Translations under genes and position numbers: made by a program
Part shown: one piece after another, positions 8,973-17,967 of the stretch
How positions within the stretch are numbered: the first letter of the stretch is position 1
How the letters are laid out: every line of letters starts with the position of its first letter
Assembly (NCBI RefSeq): GCF_900108945.1
Contig: NZ_FNYE01000002.1
Coordinates: 310,001 to 374,000, forward strand
Origin: Paraburkholderia diazotrophica
Lineage (GTDB): Bacteria > Pseudomonadota > Gammaproteobacteria > Burkholderiales > Burkholderiaceae
Length of the DNA stretch: 64,000 nt
Reading direction: 5' to 3'
The notes under the pieces: model-generated
The model's input: the letters and a program-made list of their open reading frames with translations, nothing else
Database searches by the model: none
Told to the model about the DNA's origin: nothing

Positions 8973-9182
8973 TCAGCGGCCGTACGGAATGCCCGTCGAT
9001 TGAATCCAACCCATCCAGTGCGCGAACAGGATGAACAGGAACAGCGAAATCGACAGACCGACACGCGTCGCCAGCGACCACACCATGCGCTTCGTCCTGC
9101 CGCGGTCGTGCATCATGAAGTACAGCGCAGACACCATGCTGGCGATGATCAGAGCGAAAGCGATGGGAACGAGAATGTGCAT
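8973..9182 (-). CDS. twin transmembrane protein (DUF2909-like)
   Basis: A 69-residue protein made of two membrane helices (about 3-24 and 39-61) joined by a basic loop (MHDRGRTKRMVW). Proteins of this size and shape lie between subunit III and SURF1 in Burkholderiales oxidase loci and are called twin transmembrane proteins. Function is unknown. It is encoded opposite to all its oxidase neighbours and is divergent from the SURF1 gene, with 87 bp between the starts. Confidence 0.82.
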   Translation of the reverse strand: MHILVPIAFALIIASMVSALYFMMHDRGRTKRMVWSLATRVGLSISLFLFILFAHWMGWIQSTGIPYGR

Positions 9183-9269
9183 GGAAGCAACTGAAATTCA
9201 GGAAAGCGAAGGCAACAGACTCATTATCGCACCGCGAGCAATGGTTCGTCTGTCCGCCGAAATTGCACG

Positions 9270-10031
9270 ATGAAGATTCGTCTGATCCCTACGCTGCTGA
9301 TTTTGATCGTTGTCGCCGTGACCGTGTGGCTCGGCTTCTGGCAGCGTGACCGCGCGCATCAGAAGGAAGCGCTGCAGGCGCAAGTTACGCAGTTCGAAAA
9401 CGCGCCCGCGCAGAACATCGGCGCCGCGCCTATTGCGTTGAAGCAGATTGAGTTCCACCGCGTGCGGGCCGTCGGACAGTTTATGCCGCAGCAAGTGGTG
9501 TACCTCGATAATCGCCCGTATAACGACCAGCCGGGCTTTTACGTCGTGATGCCCTTTAAACTGCGCGACGGCGGCTATGTGCTCGTCAATCGCGGCTGGC
9601 TGCCGCGCAACATGAACGAGCGCACGACAATCGCGCCGTACGGCACGCCGAACGGCGAGATCGCAATCGAGGGGATCGCGCGCGCCGACGCGACGCGCGC
9701 ATTCGAGCTCGGCGAGGGCGGCTCGGCCGCGCATCAGGCGATTCGTCAGAACCTCGACGTCGCGTCGTATGCCGCGGAAACGGGCTTGGCGCTCCAGCCT
9801 TTCGTGATCCAGCAGATCAGCGACGATGGCGACGGGCTCGTACGCGACTGGCCCGCGCCGACATCCGGCGTCGATCGCAACTACGGCTATATGTTCCAGT
9901 GGTGGACCATGGCCGCAGCCGCTGTCGCGTTCGGCCTGTATGCGGCCCGACGCGCCGCGAAGCACGAAAAGCTCGCGCAGAACGCGAGACCCGAGGGCAG
10001 CGCCAGCAACGAAAAGGCGCCGCACGCATGA
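9270..10031 (+). CDS. SURF1 family oxidase assembly protein
   Basis: Inner-membrane factor that helps insert or retain heme a in cytochrome oxidase subunit I. The 253 residues have the family layout: an N-terminal helix (about 5-22), a periplasmic domain with YNDQPGFYVVMPF and YVLVNRGWLPRN, and a C-terminal helix (GYMFQWWTMAAAAVAFGLYA). The tail after the last helix is Ala/Glu-rich. It begins the second half of the oxidase locus, which contains assembly and heme A genes. Confidence 0.95.
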   Translation: MKIRLIPTLLILIVVAVTVWLGFWQRDRAHQKEALQAQVTQFENAPAQNIGAAPIALKQIEFHRVRAVGQFMPQQVVYLDNRPYNDQPGFYVVMPFKLRDGGYVLVNRGWLPRNMNERTTIAPYGTPNGEIAIEGIARADATRAFELGEGGSAAHQAIRQNLDVASYAAETGLALQPFVIQQISDDGDGLVRDWPAPTSGVDRNYGYMFQWWTMAAAAVAFGLYAARRAAKHEKLAQNARPEGSASNEKAPHA

Positions 10032-10101
10032 CGCTCGACGAGCGCTTCGGCGACATCCGAAGGCGCCGCCGACAGCACCATCATTGAAAGAGGATCGAGT
10101 A

Positions 10102-10764
10102 GTGTCGACGCAGAATCCCCGCTCCGAGCAAGCAGGACAGAAGGCAGCGCAGGGCACGACGGGTCGCCAGCCGGCCGGCAAGGGCTCATGGCAGCGCGGC
10201 CGCTGGATGATGCTGCTGATCGCGTTCGTCTGCGCGGCGCCCGCGATCGGCGCTTACATTGCGTACTTCGTCATCAAGCCCACGGGCGGCACGACGAGTT
10301 ACGGCAAGCTGATCGAGCCGCAGCGTCCCATTCCCGAATCGCTGGTCGTGACGGGCGAAGACGGCAAGCCGATGAAACTCGCGTCGCTGCACGGCCACTG
10401 GCTGATGGTTTCCGTCGACAGCAGTGCGTGTGACAAGGCTTGCGTGACAAAGCTGTACTTCATGCGCCAGGTGCGCGCGACCCAAGGGGCCGAGCGCGAG
10501 CGCATCGTCAACGTGTTTCTGCGCACCGATGCCGGAAAGGTGCCCGACGTCGTCGATAACGCATACAAGGACACCGAGATGCTGATCGCCGATCCGAAGG
10601 ACGTGACAGCGTGGCTGCCCGTCGACGACGGCACGCGGATCACCGACTACATCTACATGGTCGACCCGAACGGCAATCTGATGATGCGTTTCCCGAAGGA
10701 CCCGGACCCGAGCAAGATCAAGGGTGACGTCACGAAACTGCTGAAGTATTCGGGTATCGGCTAA
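10102..10764 (+). CDS. membrane-anchored Sco-like thioredoxin-fold protein
   Basis: A 220-residue protein with a Gln/Gly-rich N-terminus, one membrane helix (about 34-57) and a periplasmic thioredoxin-like domain. The domain has ESLVVTGEDGKPMKLASLHG and a CxxxC pair in DSSACDKACVTK, as in Sco proteins. I see no equivalent of the conserved copper-binding histidine near the end, where the protein reads ITDYIYMVDPNG. It may be a redox or copper-related assembly factor rather than a classic Sco. The start is a GTG at 10102 with AGAGGAT upstream; no ATG fits. Confidence 0.78.
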   Translation: MSTQNPRSEQAGQKAAQGTTGRQPAGKGSWQRGRWMMLLIAFVCAAPAIGAYIAYFVIKPTGGTTSYGKLIEPQRPIPESLVVTGEDGKPMKLASLHGHWLMVSVDSSACDKACVTKLYFMRQVRATQGAERERIVNVFLRTDAGKVPDVVDNAYKDTEMLIADPKDVTAWLPVDDGTRITDYIYMVDPNGNLMMRFPKDPDPSKIKGDVTKLLKYSGIG

Positions 10765-10815
10765 AGTGCCCCGGGCACGTTGAATCGCGCTGTGTGGCGG
10801 AAGAAGGAAAGATAG

Positions 10816-11925
10816 ATGTTCGTATTGCAACTGGGACTGATCGGGCTGTGCATTGCGCTGCTGCCGATGTCGTACGTGTGGGTGAAAGCCGACGACAACA
10901 AGTTCCGCAAGCTGGTCTGGGTCACGACGTTCCTGACGCTCGATCTCGTGATGTTCGGCGGCTTCACGCGCCTGACCGATTCGGGCCTGGGGTGTCCCGA
11001 CTGGCCGGGCTGCTACGGCACGTCGTCGCCGTTCATCGCGCACGCGGCCATCAGCGCCGCTTATCAGGCCATGCCGTCGGGCCCCGTCAGCATGACCAAA
11101 GCGTGGATCGAGATGATCCACCGCTACTTCGCGATGGCGATCGGCGTGCTGATCGTCGCGCAGACCATCATCGCGTGGGTTGCGCGCATCCGGCGCCGTC
11201 CGCTGCATGTGTCGCCGTGGTGGCCGACGTCGCTGCTGCTGCTGATCTGCGTGCAAGGCGCGTTCGGCGCGTGGACCGTGACGATGAAGCTGCAGCCGGT
11301 GATCGTGACCACGCACCTGCTGCTCGGGCTCGCGCTGCTCGGCACGCTCGGCTGGTTCGCCGCGCGTCAGACGCCGCTGCCCGCATACGAGCCTGAAACT
11401 GCACGCTGGCGCACCGCGGCGCTGTTCGGCCTTGCGCTGCTGATCGTGCAGATCGCGCTCGGCGGCTGGGTCAGCACGAACTACGCGGTGCTCGCCTGCA
11501 CCGACTTCCCAACCTGCAACGGCCAATGGATTCCGCCGATGGACTTCGGACACGGCTTCCATCTGTGGCGCGCGCTCGGCATGACGGGCGACGGCGACGT
11601 GATCACGCAGGATGCGCTCGTCGCGATCCACTGGACGCACCGCACGTTTGCCTTTGTCGTTGTTGCGTATCTCCTCTGGTTCGCGCTGAGAATGCGCCGC
11701 TTTGAGTCGCTGCGGCGGCCCGCGAACGGCGTGCTGCTCGTGATCGTGATCCAGTTCGTCACGGGCCTGTCGAACATCGTTTTGCAATGGCCATTGCCCG
11801 TTGCCGTCGCCCATAACGGCGGGGCCGCAATCCTGCTGCTCCTGCTCGTTATGCTAAACTTTCGAATCGCTTATAGCCGTCCCGGCCGCGCCGTATTCCC
11901 TGCGCGCGATGCCGCGCCAGCGTGA
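10816..11925 (+). CDS. ctaA: heme A synthase (COX15/CtaA family)
   Basis: Oxidises the C8 methyl of heme O to a formyl group, giving heme A for cytochrome oxidase. The 369-residue protein has eight expected helices. Recognisable elements are [20 protein letters not shown] in the first half and [17 protein letters not shown] in the second, where the paired Cys and Trp residues lie in periplasmic loops. Heme-ligand histidines appear in [34 protein letters not shown] and [12 protein letters not shown]. The stop overlaps the ctaB GTG start by four bases, so the two are cotranscribed and probably translationally coupled. Confidence 0.96.
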   Translation: MFVLQLGLIGLCIALLPMSYVWVKADDNKFRKLVWVTTFLTLDLVMFGGFTRLTDSGLGCPDWPGCYGTSSPFIAHAAISAAYQAMPSGPVSMTKAWIEMIHRYFAMAIGVLIVAQTIIAWVARIRRRPLHVSPWWPTSLLLLICVQGAFGAWTVTMKLQPVIVTTHLLLGLALLGTLGWFAARQTPLPAYEPETARWRTAALFGLALLIVQIALGGWVSTNYAVLACTDFPTCNGQWIPPMDFGHGFHLWRALGMTGDGDVITQDALVAIHWTHRTFAFVVVAYLLWFALRMRRFESLRRPANGVLLVIVIQFVTGLSNIVLQWPLPVAVAHNGGAAILLLLLVMLNFRIAYSRPGRAVFPARDAAPA

Positions 11926-12836
11926 TCTTCATGGACAGCACAACTCTCCCCCATTCGCCCGGTAGCCGGATCTCCCAATACATTGCGCTGACGAAGCCGC
12001 GCGTGACGCAGCTCGCCGTTTTCTGCGCGGTAATCGGCATGTTCCTGGCCACGCCCGGCATGGTGCCGTGGACGGTGCTGATCGGCGGGGCCGTTGGCAT
12101 CTGGCTGCTGGCGGGCGCCGCATTCGCGATCAACTGTCTCGTCGAACAGAAAGTCGACGCGAAGATGCGCCGCACCGCGTGGCGTCCGTCGGCGCGCGGC
12201 GAAATCACCACCACGCAAATTCTGCTGTTCTCCGCGATTCTCGGCGGGCTCGGCATGTGGACGCTCTACACGTTCACCAATGCGCTCACGATGTGGCTGA
12301 CCATCGCCACCTTCGTCGGCTACGCGATCATCTACACGCTGTTGCTGAAGCCCGCCACGCCGCAGAACATCGTGATCGGCGGCGCGTCGGGCGCGATGCC
12401 GCCGGCGCTTGGCTGGGCAGCCGTGACGGGTCACGTGCCCGGCGACGCGTGGATTCTGGTGCTCATCATCTTCGTGTGGACGCCGCCACATTTCTGGTCG
12501 CTTGCGCTGTATCGCCGCAAAGACTACGAGAACGCCGGTCTGCCGATGCTGCCGAATACCCACGGCGAAAAGTACACGCGTCTGCATATCTTCCTGTACA
12601 CGGTCATTCTGTTCGCCGTCACGCTGATGCCGTTTATCTCGGGCATGAGCGGAACCGTCTATCTCGCATCGGCGGTTCTGCTGGGCGCGGTGTTCCTCGC
12701 CTACGCGTGGAAGATTTATCGGGAATATTCCGACGACCTCGCGCGTAAGACCTTCCGTTATTCGATCGTTTATCTGTCGCTGCTCTTCGCGGCGCTGTTG
12801 ATCGACCACTATGCGCGTGCCTTGATCGGCGCGTAA
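11922..12836 (+). CDS. ctaB: protoheme IX farnesyltransferase (heme O synthase)
   Basis: Membrane prenyltransferase that adds a farnesyl group to heme B, giving heme O, the substrate of CtaA. It has about nine helices. The prenyl-diphosphate binding region is [19 protein letters not shown] near residue 70; the second conserved loop is [22 protein letters not shown]. KPRVTQL in the first helix is typical. The start may be GTG at 11922 or ATG at 11931, neither with a strong ribosome site; the four-base overlap with ctaA favours 11922. Length is 304 residues. Confidence 0.96.
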   Translation: MIFMDSTTLPHSPGSRISQYIALTKPRVTQLAVFCAVIGMFLATPGMVPWTVLIGGAVGIWLLAGAAFAINCLVEQKVDAKMRRTAWRPSARGEITTTQILLFSAILGGLGMWTLYTFTNALTMWLTIATFVGYAIIYTLLLKPATPQNIVIGGASGAMPPALGWAAVTGHVPGDAWILVLIIFVWTPPHFWSLALYRRKDYENAGLPMLPNTHGEKYTRLHIFLYTVILFAVTLMPFISGMSGTVYLASAVLLGAVFLAYAWKIYREYSDDLARKTFRYSIVYLSLLFAALLIDHYARALIGA

Positions 12837-12840
12837 TACC

Positions 12841-13458
12841 ATGCTCACCAAACGGTTCGCGCGCGCGGCGCGCGTTGCACTTGTCGCGTGCGCGCTCGGC
12901 GGCGCGGCGCTGATCTCGGGATGCGGGAAGGAACAGCCCGCGTTCACGAACGTCGACATCACGGGCAACAAGCAGTTCGGCGCGGATTTCTCGCTGCCCG
13001 ACGCGAGCGGCAAGACGCGCTCGCTTGCAGACTACAAGGGCAAGGTCGTCGTGCTGTTCTTCGGTTATACGCATTGCCCAGACGTCTGCCCGACGACGAT
13101 GGCCGAACTCTCGCAAGCGCTTCAGCAGTTGGGCCCCGAAGAAGCGAAGCGCGTGCAGGTGCTATTCGTCACCGTCGATCCCGAGCGCGACACGCCGGAA
13201 CTGATGGCGCAATATGTGCCCGCGTTCAATCCGACGTTTGTCGGCCTGCGCCCCGCCAATCAGCAGCAACTGGAGAAGGTGACGAAGGACTTTCGCGTGT
13301 ATTACGCGAAAGTGCCGGGCAAGACGCCCGATAGCTACACGATGGACCATACGGCCGCCAGCTACGTATTCGACACCGACGGCAAGCTGCGCCTCTTTGC
13401 GCGTGACGGCCAGGGCGCCTCGCCGTGGGTTCACGATCTCAAGCTGTTGTTGGGCTAG
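12841..13458 (+). CDS. Sco family copper chaperone lipoprotein
   Basis: SCO1/SenC-type protein that delivers copper to, or reduces, the CuA site of subunit II. The 205 residues begin with a lipoprotein signal whose lipobox cysteine is in ALISGCGKEQ, so it is predicted to be lipid-anchored. The thioredoxin fold has the copper-binding CxxxC in GYTHCPDVCPTTMAEL and the third ligand histidine in TMDHTAASYVFD. VTVDPERDTP is also typical. It starts four bases after ctaB and ends the oxidase run. Confidence 0.95.
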   Translation: MLTKRFARAARVALVACALGGAALISGCGKEQPAFTNVDITGNKQFGADFSLPDASGKTRSLADYKGKVVVLFFGYTHCPDVCPTTMAELSQALQQLGPEEAKRVQVLFVTVDPERDTPELMAQYVPAFNPTFVGLRPANQQQLEKVTKDFRVYYAKVPGKTPDSYTMDHTAASYVFDTDGKLRLFARDGQGASPWVHDLKLLLG

Positions 13459-13506
13459 GGCTGGACTGACCAGCGGCGCAAAACCTCATTTCGCGTTTCG
13501 ACAATG

Positions 13507-13538
13507 AAAGGCTGCACAGTGACGTGCGGCCTTTTTTC
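13507..13538 (+). terminator. rho-independent terminator after the oxidase assembly genes
   Basis: Stem AGGCTGCAC (13509-13517) pairs with GTGCGGCCT (13524-13532), with one T-G wobble, followed by TTTTTT. It lies 50 bp after the Sco gene. Confidence 0.82.
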
Positions 13539-13720
13539 ATTCTGCGCCGGACTCGTCCGCTGACGCGGCCCGGCGGCCCGTTGTGTCCCTCACAAGCCAT
13601 CTCAAGTCGGTGCGCCAGGCTGCCGTTATCCAGAAAGGCAATCGTTTGCGATCGCGGCGCATCCAAAGCCGCGCGCCGGCGATCTGCCGAAGAAGTGACC
13701 ACATCAAAGAGACCTACACA

Positions 13721-15481
13721 ATGAGCAGGATGAGTCTGAACCGCAAGCTGTGGCTGTCGCTTGCGCTCGTATGGCTGGGTTTGCTGGGTGTCGGCTTGTG
13801 GAGCGCGATCGAAACGCGCTCGACGATGCTCGCCGAGCGCAAGGCCGGCATGGTGAATCTCGTCGAAGCGGCGCAAGGCGTCGTCAGCGGTTATCACGCG
13901 CTCGCGCAGGCCGGCAAGATGAGCGAGGCCGATGCGCAGCGCGACGCGCTCGCGCGTCTCGCGACGATGCGCTACGGTGAATCCGGCTACCTCTTCGTGA
14001 TGGATTCGAAGCCCGTCGTGCTGATGCATCCGACGTTGCCGCAGATGGTCGGCAAGCAGGTCGGCGACTTCAAGGACCCGGACGGCAAGCTGCTGTACGT
14101 GACGATCGTCGATGCGGCGAAAGCGACGGGCAACGGCTTCGCCGCCTATCGCGGACGTCTGCCGCACAGCGAAGAGGCCGTGCCCAAGATCAGCTATGTC
14201 GTGCATTTCACGCCGTGGGACTGGAACATCACGAGCGGCGTGTTCGTGCGCGACATCGACACCGCTTACTACGCGAACCTCGTCGAGCATTTCATCGTCG
14301 TACTGGTGATCGGCGCGGTGATTTCGCTCGCGATGCTGCTGATCATCCGCAACGTGCGCGCCAGCCTCGGCGGCGAACCGCAGGATGCGGCGCGGCTCGC
14401 GTCGCATATCGCGACAGGCGACCTCACGCAACTCGTGTCCGTGCGCGCCGACGATTCGTCGAGCATGATGGCCGCGATGAACGAGATGCAAAGCCGCTTG
14501 CAGCGCGCGATCGGCGAAATCCGGCAATCGGCGGAATCGATCGCAACGGCGACGCAGCAGATCGCGGCAGGCAACGGCGATCTGTCGCAGCGCACCGAGC
14601 AGCAGGCGGCCTCGCTGCAGGAAACGGCAGCGAGCATGGAAGAGCTGACGGCGACCGTCAAGCAGAACGCCGACAACGCGCGTCAGGCGAGCGGGCTCGC
14701 GAACAACGCATCGGAGATTGCGACGAAGGGCAACGAGGTCGTGAATCGCGTGATCAGCACGATGACGGAGATCAACGATAGCTCGCGTCAGATTTCGGAA
14801 ATCATCGGCGTGATCGAGGGCATCGCGTTTCAGACGAACATTCTCGCGCTGAACGCCGCCGTCGAAGCGGCGCGCGCGGGCGAGCAGGGGCGCGGCTTCG
14901 CAGTCGTCGCGGGCGAAGTGCGCAGCCTTGCGCAACGTTCGGCGACGGCCGCGAAGGAGATCAAGCAACTGATCGGCGCATCCGTCGAGCGCGTCAACAA
15001 CGGCTATACGCTCGTCGAGCAGGCAGGCACGACGATGGGCGACATCATGCAGGCCGTGCGTCGCGTGACGGACATCATGGGCGAAATCGCGGCGGCATCG
15101 GAAGAGCAGAGCGGCGGTATTTCGCAAGTGGGCCGCGCGGTCACGCAGATGGACGAAGTGACGCAGCAGAACGCCGCGCTCGTCGAGCAGGCTGCCGCCG
15201 CAGCCTCGTCGTTGCAGGATCAGGCGGCGCGACTGCGACAGGCGATCGGCATGTTCCGGGTGAACGGCAGCGAAGCCGCCGTTGCATCGAAGACGGTTGC
15301 ATCGGCGGCGAAGAAGTCCGCGCCTGCCGTCGCGAAGGCGCCGTCCGCGCCGGCTGCTCCCATGATGAAGGCCACGCCGGACGCCACGCCGCGCGTCGCG
15401 ACGAAGCCCGTCGCAAAGTCCGCCGAGCCGGCGCGTCCGGCGAAGGTCCAGTCTTCCGACGACGACTGGACGACGTTCTGA
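13721..15481 (+). CDS. methyl-accepting chemotaxis protein with Cache sensor domain
   Basis: Chemoreceptor of 586 residues. Layout: N-terminal helix (about 9-28); periplasmic single-Cache-type domain with [19 protein letters not shown] and [18 protein letters not shown]; second helix (about 190-210); HAMP-like linker; and a long cytoplasmic signalling coiled coil. The hairpin tip is [30 protein letters not shown], the most conserved MCP segment. After an Ala/Pro/Lys-rich linker it ends in DDDWTTF, resembling the CheR/CheB tether pentapeptide. The ligand is unknown; Cache domains of this type often bind small carboxylates. The ATG at 13721 was chosen because the upstream extension of the open frame has no domain features. 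Confidence 0.93.
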   Translation: MSRMSLNRKLWLSLALVWLGLLGVGLWSAIETRSTMLAERKAGMVNLVEAAQGVVSGYHALAQAGKMSEADAQRDALARLATMRYGESGYLFVMDSKPVVLMHPTLPQMVGKQVGDFKDPDGKLLYVTIVDAAKATGNGFAAYRGRLPHSEEAVPKISYVVHFTPWDWNITSGVFVRDIDTAYYANLVEHFIVVLVIGAVISLAMLLIIRNVRASLGGEPQDAARLASHIATGDLTQLVSVRADDSSSMMAAMNEMQSRLQRAIGEIRQSAESIATATQQIAAGNGDLSQRTEQQAASLQETAASMEELTATVKQNADNARQASGLANNASEIATKGNEVVNRVISTMTEINDSSRQISEIIGVIEGIAFQTNILALNAAVEAARAGEQGRGFAVVAGEVRSLAQRSATAAKEIKQLIGASVERVNNGYTLVEQAGTTMGDIMQAVRRVTDIMGEIAAASEEQSGGISQVGRAVTQMDEVTQQNAALVEQAAAAASSLQDQAARLRQAIGMFRVNGSEAAVASKTVASAAKKSAPAVAKAPSAPAAPMMKATPDATPRVATKPVAKSAEPARPAKVQSSDDDWTTF

Positions 15482-15494
15482 CCAGTTGCGCATC

Positions 15495-15548
15495 CGTCGA
15501 TCGCAATCATCGTCGCAGAATTGCAGGCGGCAGTGCTTGCGATCGACG
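15495..15548. repeat. 12-bp perfect inverted repeat downstream of the chemoreceptor
   Basis: CGTCGATCGCAA (15495-15506) and TTGCGATCGACG (15537-15548) are exact inverse copies separated by 30 bases, starting 14 bp after the chemoreceptor stop. No T-run follows. It may be a 3' hairpin or a protein-binding site. The remaining stretch up to the metQ-like start at 15775 shows no further feature. Confidence 0.5.
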
Positions 15549-15774
15549 ATCGCGCTGCTGTGATTCTTCGTGAACACGCCTTTACGCGCTCTTGTCACGC
15601 AGCGGACTCTTCGCGCGCGGCCGGGCGCGCTGCATGCGCATACCCATATGCGATCCCTGTATTTCACATCGCTGCATGCCTGTGAGACCATTTCGGGCTC
15701 GACGGACCGTGGGCAACACCCGTTCGCCCGCCGTCGGACACGAATCTGAAACAAGGCAGTCAAGAGAGAATCAC

Positions 15775-16587
15775 ATGCAGCGCAGAACACTCATCAAGGT
15801 TTTTTCCGCAGCGCTCGCTTCGGCGGCACTCGTCACCAGCTTCGGCGCGCGCGCCGACGACAAGGTCATCAAGGTCGGCACCATCAGCGGCCCCGACGCG
15901 CAAATCTGGTCGGTTGTGCAAAAGGTCGCGAAGCGCGAAGGTCTGAACGTCAAGGTCGTCGAGTTCAACGATTACGTGCAGCCGAATGCCGCGCTCGACG
16001 CCGGCGATCTCGACGCGAACAGCTTCCAGCATCAGCCGTATCTCGACAGCCAGATCAAGCAGCGCGGCTACAAGATCGTCAACGCCGGCCTCACGTACAT
16101 CTCGCCGCTCGGCATCTATTCGAAGAAGCTGAAGTCGGTGAAGGATCTGCCGCAGGGCGCAAAGGTCGCGGTGCCGAACGATCCGTCGAATGAAAACCGC
16201 GCGCTGCTGCTGTTGCAGTCGCAAGGCGTGATCAAGCTGAAGGCGGGCGCGGGCACGAACGGCAGCAACGCGACGCCGCTCGATGTCGCTGACAATCCGA
16301 AAAAGGTGAAGCTCGTCGAACTCGATGCCGCGCAACTGCCGCGCTCGCTCGCCGACGTCGATGCCGCCGCCATCAACACGAATTTCGCGCTGGCCGCGGG
16401 CCTGCAGCCGACGAAGGACGCGATCGCGCTCGAAGACGTGCACAGCCCGTACGCGAACCTGATCGCCGTGCGCACGAAGGACAAGGATCAGCCGTGGGTG
16501 AAGAAGCTGGTCGCCGCTTACCAGTCGGAAGACGTGCGCCAGTTCATCAAGACCGAGTTCAAGGGATCGGTCGTGCCGTCGTTCTGA
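15775..16587 (+). CDS. MetQ/NlpA family ABC transporter substrate-binding protein
   Basis: Periplasmic binding protein of the methionine-uptake (MetQ/NlpA) family, 270 residues. It has a signal peptide (MQRRTLIKVFSAALASAALV, cleavage near ARA-DD), then VIKVGTISGPDAQIW and NDYVQPNAALDAGDLDANSFQHQPYL, which is characteristic of the family. Unlike E. coli MetQ it has no lipobox cysteine, so it appears freely soluble. No MetN or MetI partner lies nearby, so it is an orphan in this window and may use a transporter encoded elsewhere. The ligand is inferred from family only. ATG at 15775 follows AGAGAGAATCAC. Confidence 0.9.
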   Translation: MQRRTLIKVFSAALASAALVTSFGARADDKVIKVGTISGPDAQIWSVVQKVAKREGLNVKVVEFNDYVQPNAALDAGDLDANSFQHQPYLDSQIKQRGYKIVNAGLTYISPLGIYSKKLKSVKDLPQGAKVAVPNDPSNENRALLLLQSQGVIKLKAGAGTNGSNATPLDVADNPKKVKLVELDAAQLPRSLADVDAAAINTNFALAAGLQPTKDAIALEDVHSPYANLIAVRTKDKDQPWVKKLVAAYQSEDVRQFIKTEFKGSVVPSF

Positions 16588-16616
16588 GCGGCGTCAGTCG
16601 ACCTGTCGATGTGCGA

Positions 16617-16646
16617 AGCGCCACGGGCAACCGTGGCGCTTTTTTT
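16617..16646 (+). terminator. rho-independent terminator after the metQ-like gene
   Basis: Perfect 10-bp stem AGCGCCACGG (16617-16626) and CCGTGGCGCT (16631-16640) with a GCAA loop, followed by a run of T. It also separates the convergent MarR-GNAT gene. Confidence 0.93.
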
Positions 16647-16677
16647 GCGCTCTCGGAAAAGGCCAGAACGCGAGAAC

Positions 16678-17601
16678 TTACAGCACGCGCTCCCATCGCT
16701 CGATCACGAGATCGCGCCCGAAGCGCCGCTCGGGTGCCGCCGACGCGAGCGAGAAGCCCGTCTGAATGAAGAGGCGGCGCGCATCGTCGAGCGTGCTTTC
16801 GCTTTCGATGCATAGCGCGCGATAACCGGCGCGCCTCGCAAAGCGCAAAGACTCGTCGATCAGCTGCGTGCCGATGCCGAGCCGCCGCACGTCCGGCTCG
16901 ACATACAGCATGCGCACCTGAGCCTGCGCATCCGACGCAGCCGCGACCAGCGCCGACCCGACGATCAGCCCGTCCTGTTCGGCGACCCAGCAGTTCTCGC
17001 GCCGTGCATCGTGGCGCTGCGCGAATCGCCCGATCTGCTGCGCGATGAGCGCCTCGAACGTGTGATCCCAGCCGTGGCTGGCCGCGAACAGCTGCGCCTG
17101 CCGGGAGATCAGCAAGCCGTAATCGCCTGCTCGCGGCGCGCGCAGCGTAACGATGCTGCGTCGCGGCCGCTCGTCGAGCAGCCGCTCGATCAGCTTCATC
17201 GCGCCGATCAGCTGCTCCTGCGATTGCGGCGCGATCCGGGCCAGCACGGCGGAGACTTCGTCGACGGCTGCGGCATCGAGCGGCCGCCAGGCGGCGAGGC
17301 CTTCATCGGTGAACGAGACTAGCGACTGGCGCGCGTCGACCTCGGACGGGCGTCGCCTGATCAGGTTGCGCCGTTCGAAGCTCGCGAGCAGACGGCTCAG
17401 ATAGCCGCTATCGATGCCGAGGTTGCGCGCGAGCGCGGCAGCCGTCTGATGCTGGCCGCGCGAAAGCTCATGCATCACGCGCACTTCCGTCAGCGAAAAA
17501 GGGCTTTTCTGCAAATGCTCGTGCAACACGCCGATGTGCTGCGTGTAAAAGCGATTGAAATGGCGGACGGCTTCCGCCCGGACTGTAGCGGGATCGTTCA
17601 C
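16678..17601 (-). CDS. MarR-type regulator fused to GNAT acetyltransferase
   Basis: Two-domain protein of 307 residues. Residues about 1-150 form a MarR winged helix: LTEVRVMHELSRG, NLGIDSGYLSRLLASFERR as the recognition helix and RRRPSEVDARQSLVSFTDEG as the wing. Residues about 155-305 form a GNAT domain, with the acetyl-CoA loop in MLYVEPDVRRLGIGTQLIDE and a family-like LFIQTGFSL near the end. Proteins with this fusion are common in proteobacteria and Actinobacteria, but their targets are mostly unknown. It is a single gene with no operon partner. Confidence 0.92.
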   Translation of the reverse strand: MNDPATVRAEAVRHFNRFYTQHIGVLHEHLQKSPFSLTEVRVMHELSRGQHQTAAALARNLGIDSGYLSRLLASFERRNLIRRRPSEVDARQSLVSFTDEGLAAWRPLDAAAVDEVSAVLARIAPQSQEQLIGAMKLIERLLDERPRRSIVTLRAPRAGDYGLLISRQAQLFAASHGWDHTFEALIAQQIGRFAQRHDARRENCWVAEQDGLIVGSALVAAASDAQAQVRMLYVEPDVRRLGIGTQLIDESLRFARRAGYRALCIESESTLDDARRLFIQTGFSLASAAPERRFGRDLVIERWERVL

Positions 17602-17880
17602 CGTGTCCGTTCCCCGTATTGACCTGTCATTTGTTCACCACGCTGTGTCTCTGTCGATTGGTGATAGCGCCCGAATTCCGAAGTTTGCACCAGATTGTTA
17701 ATTAAGAGGTATGACATTTGCGGCTTAACGCACGCAAGTTGACAGACGATTGACGGACGCCAATCCGCCAACTGGTCTCAAATCCGGGTATGCCCTAATG
17801 CCAGATCGGTGTCAGTGGAAATCCGCTTAATTCGCACAGCGCCTTTTGCGACAAGGGTTTAGTCGAGATAGACCAGCTAG

Positions 17881-17902
17881 ATACCAGCTCGTTGACTGGT
17901 AT
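17881..17902. promoter_or_regulatory. operator-like inverted repeat over the nagR -35 box
   Basis: ATACCAG (17881-17887) and CTGGTAT (17896-17902) are exact inverse copies with eight bases between them, and the right arm overlaps the -35 box. TGGT/ACCA half-sites are typical of HutC-subfamily GntR regulators, to which NagR belongs. This fits autoregulation of the nag operon, but the eight-base spacing is wider than usual, so true half-site pairing is uncertain. Confidence 0.5.
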
Positions 17903-17919
17903 TATTGTGGTTATATAAT
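17892..17919 (+). promoter_or_regulatory. sigma-70 promoter for nagR and the nag operon
   Basis: TTGACT (17892-17897) is followed after 16 bases by a perfect TATAAT (17914-17919), one of the best matches to the consensus in the window. Transcription would start near 17926, about 40 bp before the nagR ATG. Confidence 0.72.
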
Positions 17920-17967
17920 GGGCTCCGATTTCGTAGGTCATCTTCCTCACGATCCCGACCGAGTCCC

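Larger units (their letters stand above)
17602..17967. other. 366 bp divergent intergenic region upstream of nagR
   Basis: Control region between the MarR-GNAT gene and nagR. It holds the nagR promoter at 17892-17919 and the operator-like repeat at 17881-17902. Further copies of the ACCAG/CTGGT half-site occur at about 17770-17776 (ACTGGTC) and 17871-17876 (GACCAG). No gene is supported. Confidence 0.6.

Noticed and set aside
15482..15774. SAM riboswitch upstream of the metQ-like gene
   Set aside because: Looked for because of the methionine link, but no recognisable SAM-I or SAM-II core or terminator before the start was found.
13439..15790. A very long minus-strand open frame (783 codons) across the chemoreceptor
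   Set aside because: Arg/His/Asp-rich composition and no motif. The plus-strand chemoreceptor reading is conclusive, so this is a GC-rich antisense artefact.
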